64,000 bases of DNA from assembly GCF_001625215.2 (NCBI RefSeq), contig NC_030386.2:39402796-39466795 (forward strand), given 5' to 3'. The notes under the pieces were generated by a model, which saw nothing but the letters and a program-made list of their open reading frames with translations, searched no databases and had not been told where the DNA came from. Position 1 is the stretch's first letter; the number at the start of each line of letters is the position of its first letter. Below are positions 23,001 to 34,535 of this stretch, one piece after another. Source of the stretch: Daucus carota subsp. sativus (lineage: Eukaryota > Streptophyta > Magnoliopsida > Apiales > Apiaceae). Made by a program: the position numbers and the translations under genes.

Positions 23001-24282
23001 CCCATCATTCCCCCTTCCAGTATTTTTCACCTTAGTGTGTTCTTACTACCACCCCAAGCTTCATGTAATAAATAATTATAAGCGATTGTATATGCAATAT
23101 AAAACTATGCCTGCTACAGTCTATGTCCAGCAATAATCACCCAGGCTTCAAAACTTATATTTTAGATCCACCAAACATGTCGTATACATGTCCTTTGTGC
23201 AGACATTAATTAAGAAATATAATTAATTAAAATTTCTGTTTTAATATCTTTTTTATCACATGGTAGATTGGAGCAACTGTTACATATATGTAATCTATCC
23301 TTCTCAATATATAGCTTCATAATGTGTTAAATCATTTTCTCAATTTGCTTCAGGTGCGGAAAGTTTAGATGAGCTTGTTTCATCTGTTATGCGAAGGATA
23401 GGTGTTGCTGCTGATGAGAAAAATTACCCTCAGCTTCTGGTGAGTAAGATTTTGGTGACCATGGTGTATGTAAGTGTTGAACATAAGTATCTGATTTTAA
23501 TTATAAATGTATTGCAGTACGAAGATGATGAAGGTGATAGGGTCTTGCTTACAGCAGATGGTGATCTTGTCGGTGCTGTCAGCCATGCCAGATCATTGGG
23601 ACTAAAGGTGTCAACATCTGTCTACTATAGCTTGTCTTTTTACATGTCAAACTTCCTGAGCACTTCTTAAGGGATATGCAGTAGGGCCTAATACAAATGA
23701 TAGTACAATATGAAAGTCCTTGCTGTCAAATAACACTTAACTTTTGATTGCCTAATGTCACTGGTACTTCTGAAAGTGTATCACTGCACAGGGTCCAATA
23801 TAATTGCAACGATATTGTCAAGGAATTGGAAGACAATGTTTTAATGAAAAGTTGGGTTTAATTGGTTTATTAGGACTTTCGTTCCCCTGCTTTTAATTCT
23901 TTATTCTCTGACTTGACTATATTTTCAAATCTATTAAATGGTTACATTAACTCAAGACGACTGTAGAGTGTAGAGTTTAAATCATTTTTCAAGTAAGCAT
24001 ATATATTCTTTAAAGAAGCATAGTATATTGCAAGTGTACTACTGTAGTTTGTTTGCCATTAAGGTAATCTTATACTAATTTTCTTATGTATTTCAGGTAC
24101 TAAGATTGCATCTAGATTACTCCGAGTCAAAGCAACAGAAATTTGAACAGACGAGCACAACCACAGCTCAGAGCACAGTAGAAAGAAGACGATGGGGATA
24201 TCTCGAGTCAGGGGTTTTGGCCAGTGCAGTGGTTTTGACTGGAATGGGGGTTTTGGTTTACTTGAAACGCTCCAAACAGTAA
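17058..24282 (+). CDS. CBSCBSPB: CBS domain- and PB1 domain-containing membrane-anchored protein (CBSCBSPB type)
   Basis: Plant-specific protein joining two CBS pairs, which bind adenosyl nucleotides, to a PB1 interaction domain and a C-terminal membrane anchor; its precise role is unknown. Fourteen exons: 17058-17209, 17332-17491, 18911-19043, 19795-19965, 20184-20262, 20345-20458, 20590-20656, 21971-22076, 22145-22203, 22545-22651, 22730-22866, 23354-23439, 23518-23607 and 24097-24282. They give 548 residues. Seen: a basic Ser-rich start, CBS pair 1 (about 58-178), CBS pair 2 (about 230-347, with the repeated GKF-HLPVV motif), PB1 (about 398-490, with YEDDEGDRVLLTADGDL as its acidic OPCA-like loop) and one hydrophobic helix near the end (about 520-543) followed by KRSKQ. 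Intron 2 (1.4 kb) houses nested MITEs and intron 7 carries a tandem duplication of the exon 7 donor. An intron probably also lies in the 3' UTR (about 24286-24372). Confidence 0.93.
17567..18403. mobile_element. PIF/Harbinger-like MITE in intron 2 of the CBS-PB1 gene, itself interrupted
   Basis: Termini are GAGCAAGTCCAATGG on the left and, read on the minus strand from the right, GAGCAAATCCGATGG. The flanking trinucleotide TTA at 17564-17566 and 18404-18406 is the target duplication expected of PIF/Harbinger elements. The length is unusual for a MITE because a second element sits inside it. Confidence 0.7.
17930..18375. mobile_element. Second element nested in the intronic Harbinger-like MITE
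   Basis: Inverted motif GTTACCCGGAC near 17933 and, on the opposite strand, near 18373, each adjoining GACACGGGTA-rich sequence. It lies wholly inside the 17567-18403 MITE. Exact ends and superfamily could not be fixed by eye. Confidence 0.5.
20636..21107 (+). repeat. Three tandem copies of a ~160-bp unit including the exon 7 end and splice donor
   Basis: Units start at 20636, 20801 and 20958 with GAGCTGACTCA(C/T)GTTGAAAAG followed by the GTTCTG donor. The first unit is the true end of exon 7 of the CBS-PB1 gene; the two downstream copies lie in intron 7 and are nearly identical to each other. Each copy repeats the last seven codons plus the donor and about 130 bases of intron. Confidence 0.85.
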
Positions 24283-25301
24283 AAGGTAGATATGTGCTTT
24301 TAGTGGTAAAGGCCATATTAAATTCTAAAGACATTCAACAATGAATCTGTCTACTTCGTGTTTTGTTGCAGGCAGAGTTGGTGCCTATTTGTACCGAATG
24401 AAACTATTAAGAGATGAAAGCCAAGTGCAATGAGGCTTGGATACAATACATCAGGCGAATTTGGGGGAGGGTAGTATACACCATACAATACGGGAAAATC
24501 TATCATTTTTTGTTTTTCAGTTGCCCTTTGTAATGACAAAATGGCATTAAATCGTGAGAATTTACTCCAAATAGTATTTTATATTGTGGCGCACCACCTC
24601 ATTGGCCACTATCTGATTTGTCCTGATAGATAATAAGCTATAAAAATCCTGCACACGGGGATTGCATTTTGTAGCTTTCGAGACCTCATTAAATCCTATA
24701 GCTTATCTTTATACCAATACACAATATTTCTGAGGAATGTGCATCTGCCTTGTAGTTTTTTTTAGTAAATTGTTTGTGTAGTAGTTGCTTGTTAGATTTT
24801 TAATTAATTTTACTCCATATATAAAGTTCTGTTAAAGAGGTACAGAACATTTTGATGTTGAAATGATGACAGTACAGATAAGATTTTTTTTTATTTTATA
24901 AATATCAATTTTTTTTTAAAGATTATATTTTTCTGATATTGATTTAAGGCAATATGGGAGGGTGACATGCCATGCAAGTAAAACATAGGTGGGAAAACTA
25001 AATACATCACAAACACAGATTTAAAGAACGTTTGATATCATTTCTCAAGTAACAAAAAGCAAAGGATCAGAAACACAAGCCATAATTAGCATTAACTTCT
25101 CTTATTTCCTTCCCTTTCTTCATCATCCCCCTTTCATTCCCTATTTCTCCTTTGCTCTGTTCTCCTGGAAACGAGAGAGATAGAGGGGGAAACCAGGGAA
25201 TCCTGGTTAGGAAGACGCGCACCGGAAAAAAGAAAAATCTTTCCTAGCTAGCAAAACAGGAACAAGCATACATAGAATCACGTATATATATATCATTGTC
25301 T
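24283..25301. other. CBS-PB1 3' UTR and promoter region of the NOI gene
   Basis: The first ~300 bases are probably 3' UTR with an intron (about 24286-24372, ending TTGCAG). The rest is AT-rich. A CT-rich and purine-rich leader (25090-25230) precedes the NOI start codon. No other gene seen. Confidence 0.45.
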
Positions 25302-25592
25302 ATGGCCAATAGAGGACCCGTGGCATTACCCAAATTCGGAGAATGGGATCTGAAGAACCCCGGGCAAGCAGAGTTTTCGGTTATATTTGAAAAGGCAAGG
25401 AATGCTAAAAAGGAGGGCAATCGCCATAAGTTCAACCCGGACTCTCCTGTGTTCAAGAAAGAACCTGAACAGAACCCGTTCGCAGACCAGAACGGCAAGG
25501 GACGACAAAGTACAAAGCGTCGCCGTAGCTCCTGTGCCCGAAGATGGTTTTGTTGCTGTTGCTCCGGGCCAAAACATGATGTTGAGTCTTAA
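25302..25592 (+). CDS. NOI / RIN4-like small protein with C-terminal Cys cluster
   Basis: Small protein of the nitrate-induced (NOI) family, related to the immune regulator RIN4. A single exon of 96 residues from the ATG at 25302. Seen: the RIN4 cleavage-site type motif LPKFGEWD at residues 9-16, then AEFSVIFEKARNAKK (about 23-37), the conserved NOI core. A basic stretch leads into WFCCCC (about 82-87), which resembles the acylated C-terminal cysteines that tether RIN4 and many NOI proteins to the plasma membrane. The family is typically 65-110 residues when not full RIN4, so the length is normal. A TTG codon two codons upstream is in frame but is not a likely start. The same stretch has a longer frame (25387-25698) without family features. 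I cannot exclude an unseen intron. Confidence 0.8.
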   Translation: MANRGPVALPKFGEWDLKNPGQAEFSVIFEKARNAKKEGNRHKFNPDSPVFKKEPEQNPFADQNGKGRQSTKRRRSSCARRWFCCCCSGPKHDVES

Positions 25593-27289
25593 TGAGCCAA
25601 TGCGAAGTACGATTTTACAAGCTTATTCTGTTTGTTTGTATGTCGTGATCAGCATTCAAACAATGAAGCTTGTGAGGCATTTTAATTGTTGCGCATGAGG
25701 AAACTGATAATATATATTGAGGGTCATTATATAATCTGTTTTAATGATCTTTGTTGTGTTTTGGTTATCATGGTTTCTAAATTTTGATGGAGTTGCTTAG
25801 CAGGACAATGCGATCCCCATGAAATCGAAACATTGTGCTCCATTACTTACCAGAACTATGCGATCCCCATGAAACCAAAAGTCATTCGATGACCACCTTA
25901 GCGGTTTACATGACAAAAGAGAGACAAAAAAATCACCAATATATCTGCAAAATTATAATAAAGACCAAAACAAGATCAATGGCTACTCCAGCTCTCATAT
26001 TCTACGATTACATTATCAAACTATCGCAGATACTCCTCTTGATATTAAGAGGCCGAGGGTCAAACGAGATTCGTTGTGTATTTAAATCTCTATAACCAAA
26101 CCTTATTTAAATAAAAAGGAAAAAGTGTATCAACTCTCTTAGAGGTCAAATAAGTAGGCAAGTTCCTGCATTTTTAACCTCCCTCACCACCCTAGAATCC
26201 AGAAACAACAAATCCGGGTACCAATTACTACATTCTCATTCCTCGAGACATATTAGATTAGATTTCAGATGCCCCCTAGAAAACAGGCAAGCAAGGGCAA
26301 CACAGCCTCCACAGACAACTCTTGACGTTATAGAATATCTGCAATCTTTACAAAACCTTTGACCTATGAGGACCAAACTTGGAAGGAATTTGTACAATCC
26401 AACAAGCATCATATCCAGAATTTAGAAAAGGAAAGGATCCCACTTGTCCGCCCTTAAAGCTAAAATTTGCATGAATGAACAGAGTCAAGATATCTCAAAT
26501 GAGATAAAAAAGTAAACATATCCCCAATGAATTAACTTTTACCCCAAGGGCTCTGAAGCCTTCAAGAAACTTCCAAGTCGAAAAATCCATCACATGCCAA
26601 TAGACACGACTCTAATGTGTTTTCCTTGAACATTTTCATGTTGGTTATGATTTAGATAAAGTTTGTTTCTACCTTCAGGATCTTTACCTTTAGGGAACAA
26701 TCTGATCATATAGGAACTAGGAATAATGTGTTCAAGACTGATAAACTATAATCAGCAGTGATTTTACCTTTCTGGCACTCACCGATTCTGCTTCTCAATT
26801 TAGAACATATTAACCCCCCCCCCCCCCCCCCCCCACCAAAAAAGAAAAGAAGAATACAATGATTTTTCACCATCTTACTGTAGCATATGAATTTAACTCT
26901 GCCACTTCCGGATGGAAATGTTGTAAAATTACATGTCTATTCAAAACAAAACGGTTGCCATCTTAAAGAGCTGCAGTCTGTTGAGGAACTGGTATCATTA
27001 TTAGATGTGAAAAAGATGTTCAATAAAATATTTCAAAGACAAACATAAAAGGAAACGAGAAAAACTTGATCACCCTAATGACAGAATCACAAAGTTGAGG
27101 AAATTGTACAACCATATTCTCTTTCTGCTATTTATATCCCTCTTCTATTAAAGAAACACAGTGCACTAAACTACACAATTCATTAAAATGCAAGCATGAC
27201 ACCATTTCCAAAAAATATTTAATCTTAGCAGATATAGACCTTTATTACCATGGAAAAACTGCTCTAAAAAACTCACGACCAAGAGAAAC
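25593..27289. other. Intergenic region between the NOI gene and MTV1 (convergent)
   Basis: Holds the 3' ends of two converging genes. A short imperfect repeat with TGCGATCCCCATGAAA occurs at about 25808 and 25859. A run of 21 C's lies at 26814-26834. The minus-strand MTV1 3' UTR probably occupies part of 26900-27289. No further gene seen. Confidence 0.5.
26814..26834. repeat. Poly-C tract (21 C)
   Basis: An uninterrupted run of cytosines; a shorter run of 12 lies at 18605-18616 in intron 2 of the CBS-PB1 gene. The length is a likely place for sequencing error. Confidence 0.8.
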
Positions 27290-30200
27290 TCAAATCATCC
27301 TTTTTGTATCACGGGCTGCTGCCAGATGATCCTGCACAGTGATTACAAAATGTGTTATCAGATATGCGTATAGGCAACTCATTTTGATTAGTAAGACAAA
27401 CAAGCAGATACACAGAAACAGGAAATATTGCAATAAGAACAATCTGCGCCTTCAAAAGTTGAAAGATAATACCAAGTACACTTGATGGCACTTTACAAAA
27501 TAATTACAACCACAGATGACAATTGCCTCTCTCTGAGTTGGATCTTTGCTTTTTAGTGAAATTAATTCTACAATTTGTTTCACTGTCCTTTTATCTTGTA
27601 CAAAGATTTAATATATCTTTTCGGGGTCGTTTGGTTCGCCGAGTGGTATAGGGTGGAATGAGGAATCCGGTTAAGATGGTATGAGTTTAAGGTATCATAT
27701 CTGATATCAGGTGTTTGGTTAAGTGCTGGAATTAATATATTCAATTTTTTTAAAAAATAAGTTATGAATTTATATTATTTAAAAATATTAATAAAATTAT
27801 TATTATTATTATATATTTTTGCATCATTGATTATTTTTGTATTATATTAATATTTAATTACTTCGATAGAGACAAAAAAATAAAAAATGAAACTAATTCC
27901 TATAGCTCCATCTCATACCCACCTCCCTCTTTGGGTATCAAAAACCCACACCTTGGAGTTTGAGGTATGGGTTTGAGATTTACTTTTTTGCAACCAAACA
28001 TCAGGTATGGGTTTGGAATAAACAAAACCCATACCTGATTCCAGATCCCCATGAACCAAACGATCCCTTATTTAGTTTTAAGAGAAAAACGATATGAAAG
28101 TGACAACGTTAAGGGTCCAGCTTACCGAGATAAAATCAAAAGCTCTGGTATCCTCTTTCTTTGACCCGTTCATTACAGAGGTAGAAGTCTGAACCGGAAG
28201 GCTAGAATTGAAAACATCAGGAAGAGCTGAAGAATATCCACCTCCTTGAGTTTCCAAAGCCGGACTAAAACCAGAATTTTGAGGGTGCAAGTTGCCTAGC
28301 TGCTGATAGTTAGACATTGTTGCTAGGAATTGCTGCTGAGCAAGTAAATTTCCCATGGCTCCATAATTTATCGGTTGAGAAGGAATTGCTGTATTATACA
28401 TTATGCCAGGGGACATATTATATGGCACGGTGCCAACAGGAAACATGGGATTTACATTGGTTCCAGCTATTTGAGCACCGTATGTTTTATTAAATGTATC
28501 AGTAGTGACTTGATTGCTCAGATTTGTACTGGGAACTGAAAAGATGTTTTCAGAGAGTGCATCTGAAGAAGTCCCTTGCTGCTTCACATCTTTTTCCTTT
28601 ATGAATAGACCAGACATCAAGTCATTAACATCTTTTTTGTTATTTACTTGTTCAGCAGAGGTCTCCAAGTTGGAACCAAATATATCAAATAGCTCAGCTC
28701 CATTTTGATTAGGTGTCATATTAACTCCAACAGTACCAGAATTACCGGTAGTCATTCCAGAAAAGATGTCGTCCACATGTTCTTTCTCATTATTGGTGTG
28801 AAATGAGACATCTGCAAAAGGGTCATCATCTTTCTTCTGCTCACTGGTGCTCACAGCAGTACTTGGACCATCTCCAAACAGATCAACTATAGGAGTGGCA
28901 GGTGTTGCCAGTGCTTCAATGCTTTGATGCATCGGTGGACCATCTGAATCAGCGGTGTCAATTAAATCTGGCATCTGAATGGCAGCTGTCTCAACCTTCA
29001 ATTGCTTTTCTGGATTACCGACTGTATTGCCAGTTTGTTCTCCTTCCAGAAGTCCTAAGACCTATGCACAAACAATCTCTTAGATAAGAATGAACCTTTT
29101 TGCATATACATGTTTTGTGATATGTTTAAAGTCACTACAATGCGCTGATGTGAGATGTCCAGACTAATATGAGGTCTAACAAGATAGACTCGATGAAAAT
29201 GCGAAGAACACCGAAGGAGAAAATTATTGGGAAGAACAAAAAACTGAGGCTTCCTTTTTTTTCAAGAAAGCAACTATGCTGATATAGAACTTTTGAAAGA
29301 TGCACAAGTTCTCATAAAATTAGGTGGAACAAAATGATATTAGTCACTTTATTTATATCTAAACTGGGTTCAGTAAATAAGTTTAAACTGCTTTAGTTAA
29401 GACTTGCGTAACTGCTTAGTAATCCAACCCAAGTTTAGCGAACACTAGTCATTATATCATTTTACCCAATTAGAACTAGTAAGAAGCAACCATTAATATC
29501 TAGGGACATCCTAAAAACGAAATTTAAAAATAATTGTATCATGTCACTGAGAAAATTACTCCTTTTTACGCCAAGTAAAATTACTTTTTAAATAAATGCT
29601 GAACATATAATCACAACAATAGTTGCTCCTCGTGACGGAGAAGCAAAGAATACAAGGGATTGGTAAGACTTACCTTGCTTGCTTTTTCCCTCAGAGAAGC
29701 CTGGGGTGATTCACAACATTTCACCACAACATCCTTGTTGTCACTGAAATAAAATGCAACAACAGAAAAATTTTCATCCTCTTTTTTCCTCAATATAGCA
29801 TCAAGTACACATACAGCTCTCACACGAACCTGAAACAAGTCACAAATTTAATAAAGGACTAAGTAAAGGATTTCATTATACTCTTTTTAATTTGTCTACA
29901 GTCTAGCTACACACAAGTCTAGCTATACACAGGTCATCAGACATGTGCGTGCAGAAAATCCTGATCAATCAAGATAGTCAGGTATTGCCCACAAATTTGC
30001 TATGTGTGATATACATTTGTTAAGTAAAGGGGTACATGCCTGCCAAGAATGTGATTGAAGCTTTGTTTCAAGGGCATAACAAAGAGCCAGTGGATCCAGT
30101 TTTGAGGCTTGTACGAGAAAAAGATGGAGGGCATCTCTCGTGGGTTGTAAACGAACACCACCAGATGTTACAATGGTCTCCAATAACCTCTCCTCACGAG

Positions 30201-32148
30201 TCTTGCTTTCAGAATGACTTGAGCTAGAGCTACTATTGGCTGTATCCACAGTTTTGAGATCTTGGGCCCATGTTCCACCAGATATGTTGTGAGATAACCG
30301 AGAACCAGGCTGAGTGTCAGTCCGATGTTCATCAGCCTCATAACGGTCCGAGTAATCAGTTTCATTAGTCAATGACCTTCGAAGATTCGGACTGCGATAG
30401 CTACCAGTTTCATTTCGTTTATGCGCAGGAGCTTGCGATAAGCTATTCAAGCCTTGCTTTATCGTCGCACTTCCAATATTAACCACTTCACTTAAGAAGG
30501 ACTTCTTATCTTCCGATGGCATTTCATAGTTGGTGCTACCAAACCCTTGGATCCGTTGAGTTAGATCATCACTAGGTGCTGGTTTATTATCATCAGTCGA
30601 GAACATGGCTGATAAAGCTTCCTGAGCTGTGGCACGGACAGACTTATTTAATGCATCTCCCTTCAAAGGATCTGGCTGACCTTTATAGTGAATCAACTGG
30701 CGTATGGCCACTGAATTTCTTTGCAATTCCCTCCTAAACTCCACCCCAGACTTTCCCACAGAATATTTAATAAGCCTCAATGCCTGCACACAAGTTATAT
30801 ACATAATTAAGTGTATATTTGTGAAAAGCATCAGCTACTAGTTTGACCCACCTGCCTAGCTCTAGTACTTTAGACCCAATCAATCAATATGTACCTTCCT
30901 TGAAAGAAGGTATCTCTTCCACAAGATTAAGGCTCTATAACTTTTATGTATGGATATGATAGCATTAGTAGAGGTTAAAAAATAAACTAGAAAGTTATTT
31001 CAATTTTACATGAAGGACATTTCCCAAATTTGGCAGTTTCAACTATTTCAAGGTTTAATACTTTAATGTGATTCACAACTAGCAAAAGAGGAGAATTTTA
31101 AGTTAAATTGAATGAATCCTAATAGAACTTTGGAAGGCTGTGTTTAATCATTATCATCTAAAAGTTGACCATGATATGTAGCAAAATAATAGATGTCCAC
31201 GAGAACAGTTCTTAATTTTATTAAAGTTCAATCGCTTCGTTTTTTTGATTTCAGCCCTTCATCTTTATTTAAAACACAGAGCAACAAAATGAACAACGTT
31301 ACAATCACTACTAGTATAAGATCCTTCCCTCCTTCCCCATATGTATATTGTTAACATAAATTGTCACGGAGACCAGTGCCAAGAACATTCCTTTAGTATG
31401 AATTTCATAAACACGGCAGCTAATAAGATGAATCCAACATACACTAATGTCATTCATGCATACACCATCAAAGTGAACTTCAACTATCCACTTCAAAGAT
31501 TAAAACTTCATCAGTACAAGACTTAATAACATTATTTTCCAAGTCCAAGATAACCCACAAGTCGAAACATCACAAAGCCCAGCAGTACCATAAATCACAT
31601 TACTTTACACTTAAACACAATACTACAAAAATTCAAACACGCTTATCAAATCCTCATACAACCAGAAAAGACCCCAAATTTATGACCAACTAGTTCAATT
31701 AAAAAACTTCACATGAACAATTACATAATCAAGATAACCAACATACAAGAACAGCAAATTCTTCACAAATTTAACCACGCCTATAACTCTTCCTAAAACC
31801 CAAAAAGACCCCAAATTTATCATCAATCACCTCAACCAAAAAACCCAAATCAACAATCCCACAATCAACCTACCCACCACAAAAGAACACAAAAACAACT
31901 AGATCCAATTCAACAAAACTATATACTTTTATCATCCATACCTTTTGTTTGACAATTGGGCTCTTATGGTCAAGTCTCTTGAACACAAACTCAGCAATCT
32001 CCTTCACAATACCCACATGAGAAGATCTAAGCAGTTCACAAATCTCATCAAGCTTATACACAGGGGTCACTTTATCTTCATCAGAAGTGGCTGTGTCTAT
32101 CATTCTTGATCTCCAGTATGATTCAACTGCTCTCCTGCTCTGATCCAT
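27290..32148 (-). CDS. MTV1: MTV1-type ENTH/VHS trafficking protein
   Basis: Clathrin-associated adaptor-like protein of the trans-Golgi network that promotes transport to the vacuole (MODIFIED TRANSPORT TO THE VACUOLE 1 family, counterpart of animal tepsin). Five exons on the minus strand: 32148-31942, 30783-30040, 29829-29674, 29061-28126 and 27331-27290. They give 694 residues, close to the Arabidopsis protein. Seen: an N-terminal ENTH/VHS domain (about 1-130, beginning MDQSRRAVESYWRSRMID), a Ser-rich linker, and a second helical domain spanning exons 2 and 3 (about 265-380, ending SLREKASKVLGLLEGE). The tail is acidic then Gln/Asn/Pro-rich and disordered with DPFAD, DIFSG and GLF motifs, and ends RDTKRMI. 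Intron 2 begins with GC (CAG|GCATGT); no GT donor there keeps the frame. Intron 4 contains a MITE. Confidence 0.93.
27623..28067. mobile_element. MITE in intron 4 of MTV1
   Basis: Left terminus GGGGTCGTTTGGTTCG; right terminus on the minus strand GGGATCGTTTGGTTCAT. The body contains GGTATGGGTTT-type repeats in both orientations. The GTTTGGTT ends are typical of hAT- or Harbinger-type MITEs; I could not settle a target duplication. Confidence 0.6.
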
Positions 32149-32759
32149 GCTTTTTCTTGATTTTAATTTCTGGGTTTTGAGATATTGGTTCTGTGGATTA
32201 AATTCGAGGTGGTGATTGATTGAATTTTTGGAAGGGATTGATGGGAAGGAAGAATTGGAGTTTTTGAGGATCAAGAAAAGCCTTCTTGGATGAACTTGCT
32301 TGAGCTTGTTTTTTATTACTTTGATTTTTGTTTTCTTATGTGTACCGATGTATATGGTATAGCATAAATACAATATAAATTTTAAAAATTTGTGATAGAT
32401 TTTTCAAAAATAAAATAAAATTGTGATAGATTAAAATAAAAATTTAATAATAAAAAAATAAGTAGTATGATTAATAAATAACCTTTTTGTATTTTATACC
32501 CAAAAATATCAAATTGTTCGACATTTCTATCTTATAAATCAAACATGATGGATAAAACTCGTAAAAAGAATTGATAAATAATAAATTATTGATAAATTAG
32601 ATTTATATATCTGTGATCAAAGTTAAACCGAATAAGCTGATTGGTATTTATTATATTTTAATAAATTAATAATAATTAAAAAAAAAAAATTCAAACTATT
32701 TAAATTCCACGCCTATTATCTTGTGGAACTGATGATTAATTTCTAAAATTGAGCTGTAA
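32149..32759. other. MTV1 5' region and AT-rich spacer
   Basis: The minus-strand leader of MTV1 extends upward from 32148. A TATA-like TTTATATTG on the minus strand is near 32370. Beyond that the DNA is AT-rich up to the Helitron. No gene seen. Confidence 0.45.
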
Positions 32760-33952
32760 TCAATATACTTATATAAAGGAGAAGCGAGGGGCGTGTAGGT
32801 GGCGCCTCTCACATCGCTTCGTTCTATTTTTCTAATTTTTTGGAATTTTCGGATGAAAAATATCAAAAATTATAACTACCTTTCTTAGTTTCAGGTATAT
32901 TAGAAGCAAGTTTCAGAATCTGATTTTGTTTCAGATTATTTATGGAATATAGTAGCTTGAAAGTTTTAATTTGATTTTGTTTCAAATTATTTAATTATGG
33001 GAAAGACAGATTATTTATGGAATATAGTAGCTTGAAAATTTTAATCTGATTTTATTTCAAATTATTTAATTATGGGAAATAGTAGCACACAAGTCTCTTT
33101 GCACTTATAAATACTCCTGTAGATTGTAGAGTTTTGGATAATCTAAACACAACCTCCTCTCAATCAATTCCACAAACCTACCTTAGTTCTCTTGCTCGAT
33201 TTTTGGACGTGTAGGTGTCGTTCTTATTCAACGATAAGTGAAGGTTGTCTATACATTATTAAAAAAATAAAGGTTGTTGCAAGCAAAGGTAATTATATAT
33301 CGTTATGTTGGAGTCGACAAATCCAAACACGGGTAAAGAATATAGTCTTTGACATGATCTTGATGGTTGATGGTTGTATAATATTTGTTTTGTTCATCGG
33401 ACATGTTTGTTGTTGTTAATTTTGATATGATTTACTTTGTATACAAGGAAAAAATTATTCATGCATTATCTGTTTGCTCCGTTCAAGAAACTTTTAAGTA
33501 AAGGTTGTTTATACAGTATTAAAAAATAAAGGTTGTTAGAAGCAAGGGTAGTAGTTATAGACCGTTATCTCACAGATTTAAGTTAGATGTTTTTGTGCAC
33601 AATCAATCCAAAAAAATTGGAGGAAAGTGACAATGTAAAAACATGATTATTTTTCAAAAAAAAAAACAAATAAAATTAAGATTCGTCATGCTTTAAATTG
33701 TTAATTACGTATATAAATTTATTTTCGTTATTTCACAATGAATTATAGTCCAATTTTGCAATTTTATATATTAGTATTGGTATTAAATCAAGATTTTTAT
33801 AATATAAATTTATTTTATCCTACAAATATTAATTTTGAAATATTAATATAATTTTTATAGACAGCCATAAAATTATTTTATTTTACAAATATTAATATTG
33901 AATCGTTAATATAATTTTTATAGCCCGCCGCAACGCGCGGTTTCTCAACTAG
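32760..33952 (+). mobile_element. Non-autonomous Helitron, copy 1
   Basis: Begins TCAATATACTTATATAAAGG after an A and ends CTAG before a T, the A|TC...CTAG|T insertion signature of Helitrons. About ten bases before the CTAG is a GC-rich hairpin, GCCCGCCGCAACGCGCGG, with stem CCGC/GCGG. The 1.2-kb body has no Rep/helicase. It contains an internal duplication of about 66 bases (about 32930-33075). A near-copy lies inverted at 41628-42841, with matching 5' end, body, hairpin and 3' end. Confidence 0.88.
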
Positions 33953-34450
33953 TTTCTTTAAAGCCTTAAAAATTTTATGAATACACTAATCATTTTTTAA
34001 GTTATTAATAAAATTTAATAATTAAATTGAGACTGTTTTATTTTTTATAAGCAATTATTTTGATACTCTTAAACTGATTTTAGTAATAATTTCTTCATTA
34101 TGATGAGTTTTTATGAAATTCCATTATTAAATTTCAGCTAATATAATTAAATATAAAAAGTACAAAGTCCAAAAGGAACTCAAAAAACAGGTACACTTTA
34201 ATTTAAATTTCAGTGAATAAATCAATTTTTTTATAAAAATTCTAGTTAACACCTGAAAACCAAAGTAAAGTAAAATTCTGGCAAAAAACAAGAAACATTA
34301 AACAACTTCCAATTAATATTCTCCACTACCCGTCCACAACAACCAGGCCCAAAATAAGTGCATTGGCCTATCAGCCCGTCCACCACAAACAGGCCCAAAT
34401 AAGTTCACTGGGCCTATCGGCCGGTCCTTTCATATATATACACACACAAT
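33953..34450. other. Spacer and upstream promoter of FBX1
   Basis: AT-rich to about 34320. Then repeated GGCCCA/TGGGCC site II-type motifs (for example 34346-34351, 34392-34397 and 34409-34414) and a TATA-like CATATATATACAC at 34431. Similar TGGGCC repeats precede FBX4. Confidence 0.5.
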
Positions 34451-34535
34451 TTGAGAGGGAAAACAAAGAGTCTTTGGAGCGCTTTTTCACTATCTTGTCA
34501 AGCACACCAACTGAAAGAAGAGAACTACAAGCTTG
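34451..34535 (+). promoter_or_regulatory. Conserved 5' leader of FBX1, shared with FBX4
   Basis: This 85-base leader, beginning TTGAGAGGGAAAACAAAGAG, is nearly identical and of equal length to 47108-47192 before the FBX4 ATG. The other F-box units in the window have unrelated leaders. Confidence 0.75.

Noticed and set aside
24286-24372. Extra coding exon after the CBS-PB1 stop codon
   Set aside because: The stop at 24280-24282 follows the membrane anchor and KRSKQ, the normal end of the family; the intron is more likely in the 3' UTR.
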